In this document: positions 12,628 through 12,635 of the stretch, piece after piece
How the letters are laid out: each line of letters begins with the position of its first letter
How positions within the stretch are numbered: position 1 is the stretch's first letter
Assembly (NCBI GenBank): GCA_937949585.1
Contig: CALEDW010000306.1
Span: 1-12,635 of the forward strand
From: an uncultured Acidimicrobiia bacterium
GTDB taxonomy: Bacteria; Actinomycetota; Acidimicrobiia; IMCC26256; CALEDW01
DNA length: 12,635 bases
Direction: 5' to 3'
Notes under the pieces: generated by a model
Database searches by the model: none
What the model saw: the letters and a program-made list of their open reading frames with translations, nothing else
What the model was told of the DNA's origin: nothing
Made by a program: the position numbers and the translations under genes

Positions 12628-12635
12628 TCCACGGG

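Noticed and set aside
1..12635. tRNA, rRNA, CRISPR array, IS element or prophage signals
   Set aside because: No periodic repeats, transposase motifs, terminal inverted repeats or structural RNA signatures were seen on either strand.

Overview
The window is dense, very GC-rich DNA (G or C at almost every third codon position, several GTG starts, -10 elements of the TANNNT type) and looks like a chromosomal segment of a high-GC actinobacterium. The protein families fit Acidimicrobiia- or Mycobacteriales-like lipid degraders: a fused two-domain acyl-CoA dehydrogenase, a P450-type [3Fe-4S] ferredoxin, a mycobacterial-style HisN and an HSD17B4-like SDR. I see no rRNA, tRNA, insertion sequence, phage gene or CRISPR array. 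No gap between genes exceeds 77 bp.

Layout, left to right. (1) Minus-strand operon 3406->1: ferredoxin, patatin-like lipase, then a tandem-domain acyl-CoA dehydrogenase whose 3' end lies outside the window. (2) Plus-strand amidohydrolase (3457-4722), divergent from the ferredoxin and convergent with the P450. (3) Minus-strand train 11614->4741: an MBL-fold/Rieske fusion, a PHP-domain phosphoesterase, a thiolase, a HisN-like phosphatase, an FGGY-family sugar kinase and a cytochrome P450. Thiolase, hisN and kinase are joined by two 4-bp GTGA stop/start overlaps. (4) Plus-strand SDR (11692-12627), divergent from the MBL/Rieske gene and probably leaderless.

How the genes may work together (inference). 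Acyl-CoA dehydrogenase, MFE-2-type hydroxyacyl-CoA dehydrogenase-like SDR and thiolase are three of the four classes needed for a beta-oxidation round; no enoyl-CoA hydratase is visible. The P450 with the ferredoxin, and possibly the MBL/Rieske protein, would add oxygenation. The patatin could release acyl chains, and the amidohydrolase could act on a ring-cleavage or carboxylate intermediate. This suggests a catabolic locus for a lipid, sterol-like or other hydrophobic substrate; the substrate itself is not readable from sequence.

The most notable non-coding signal is a shared dyad element. An 18-bp identical string, TGACGACGGCGTCAGGTC, lies just upstream of both the thiolase and the P450. 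At the thiolase it sits in a 26-bp palindrome with 11-bp perfect arms. It looks like the operator of one regulator (TetR-like in size and symmetry) encoded elsewhere. The second notable item is the MBL-Rieske fusion, whose parts resemble those of CMP-Neu5Ac hydroxylase in reversed domain order.
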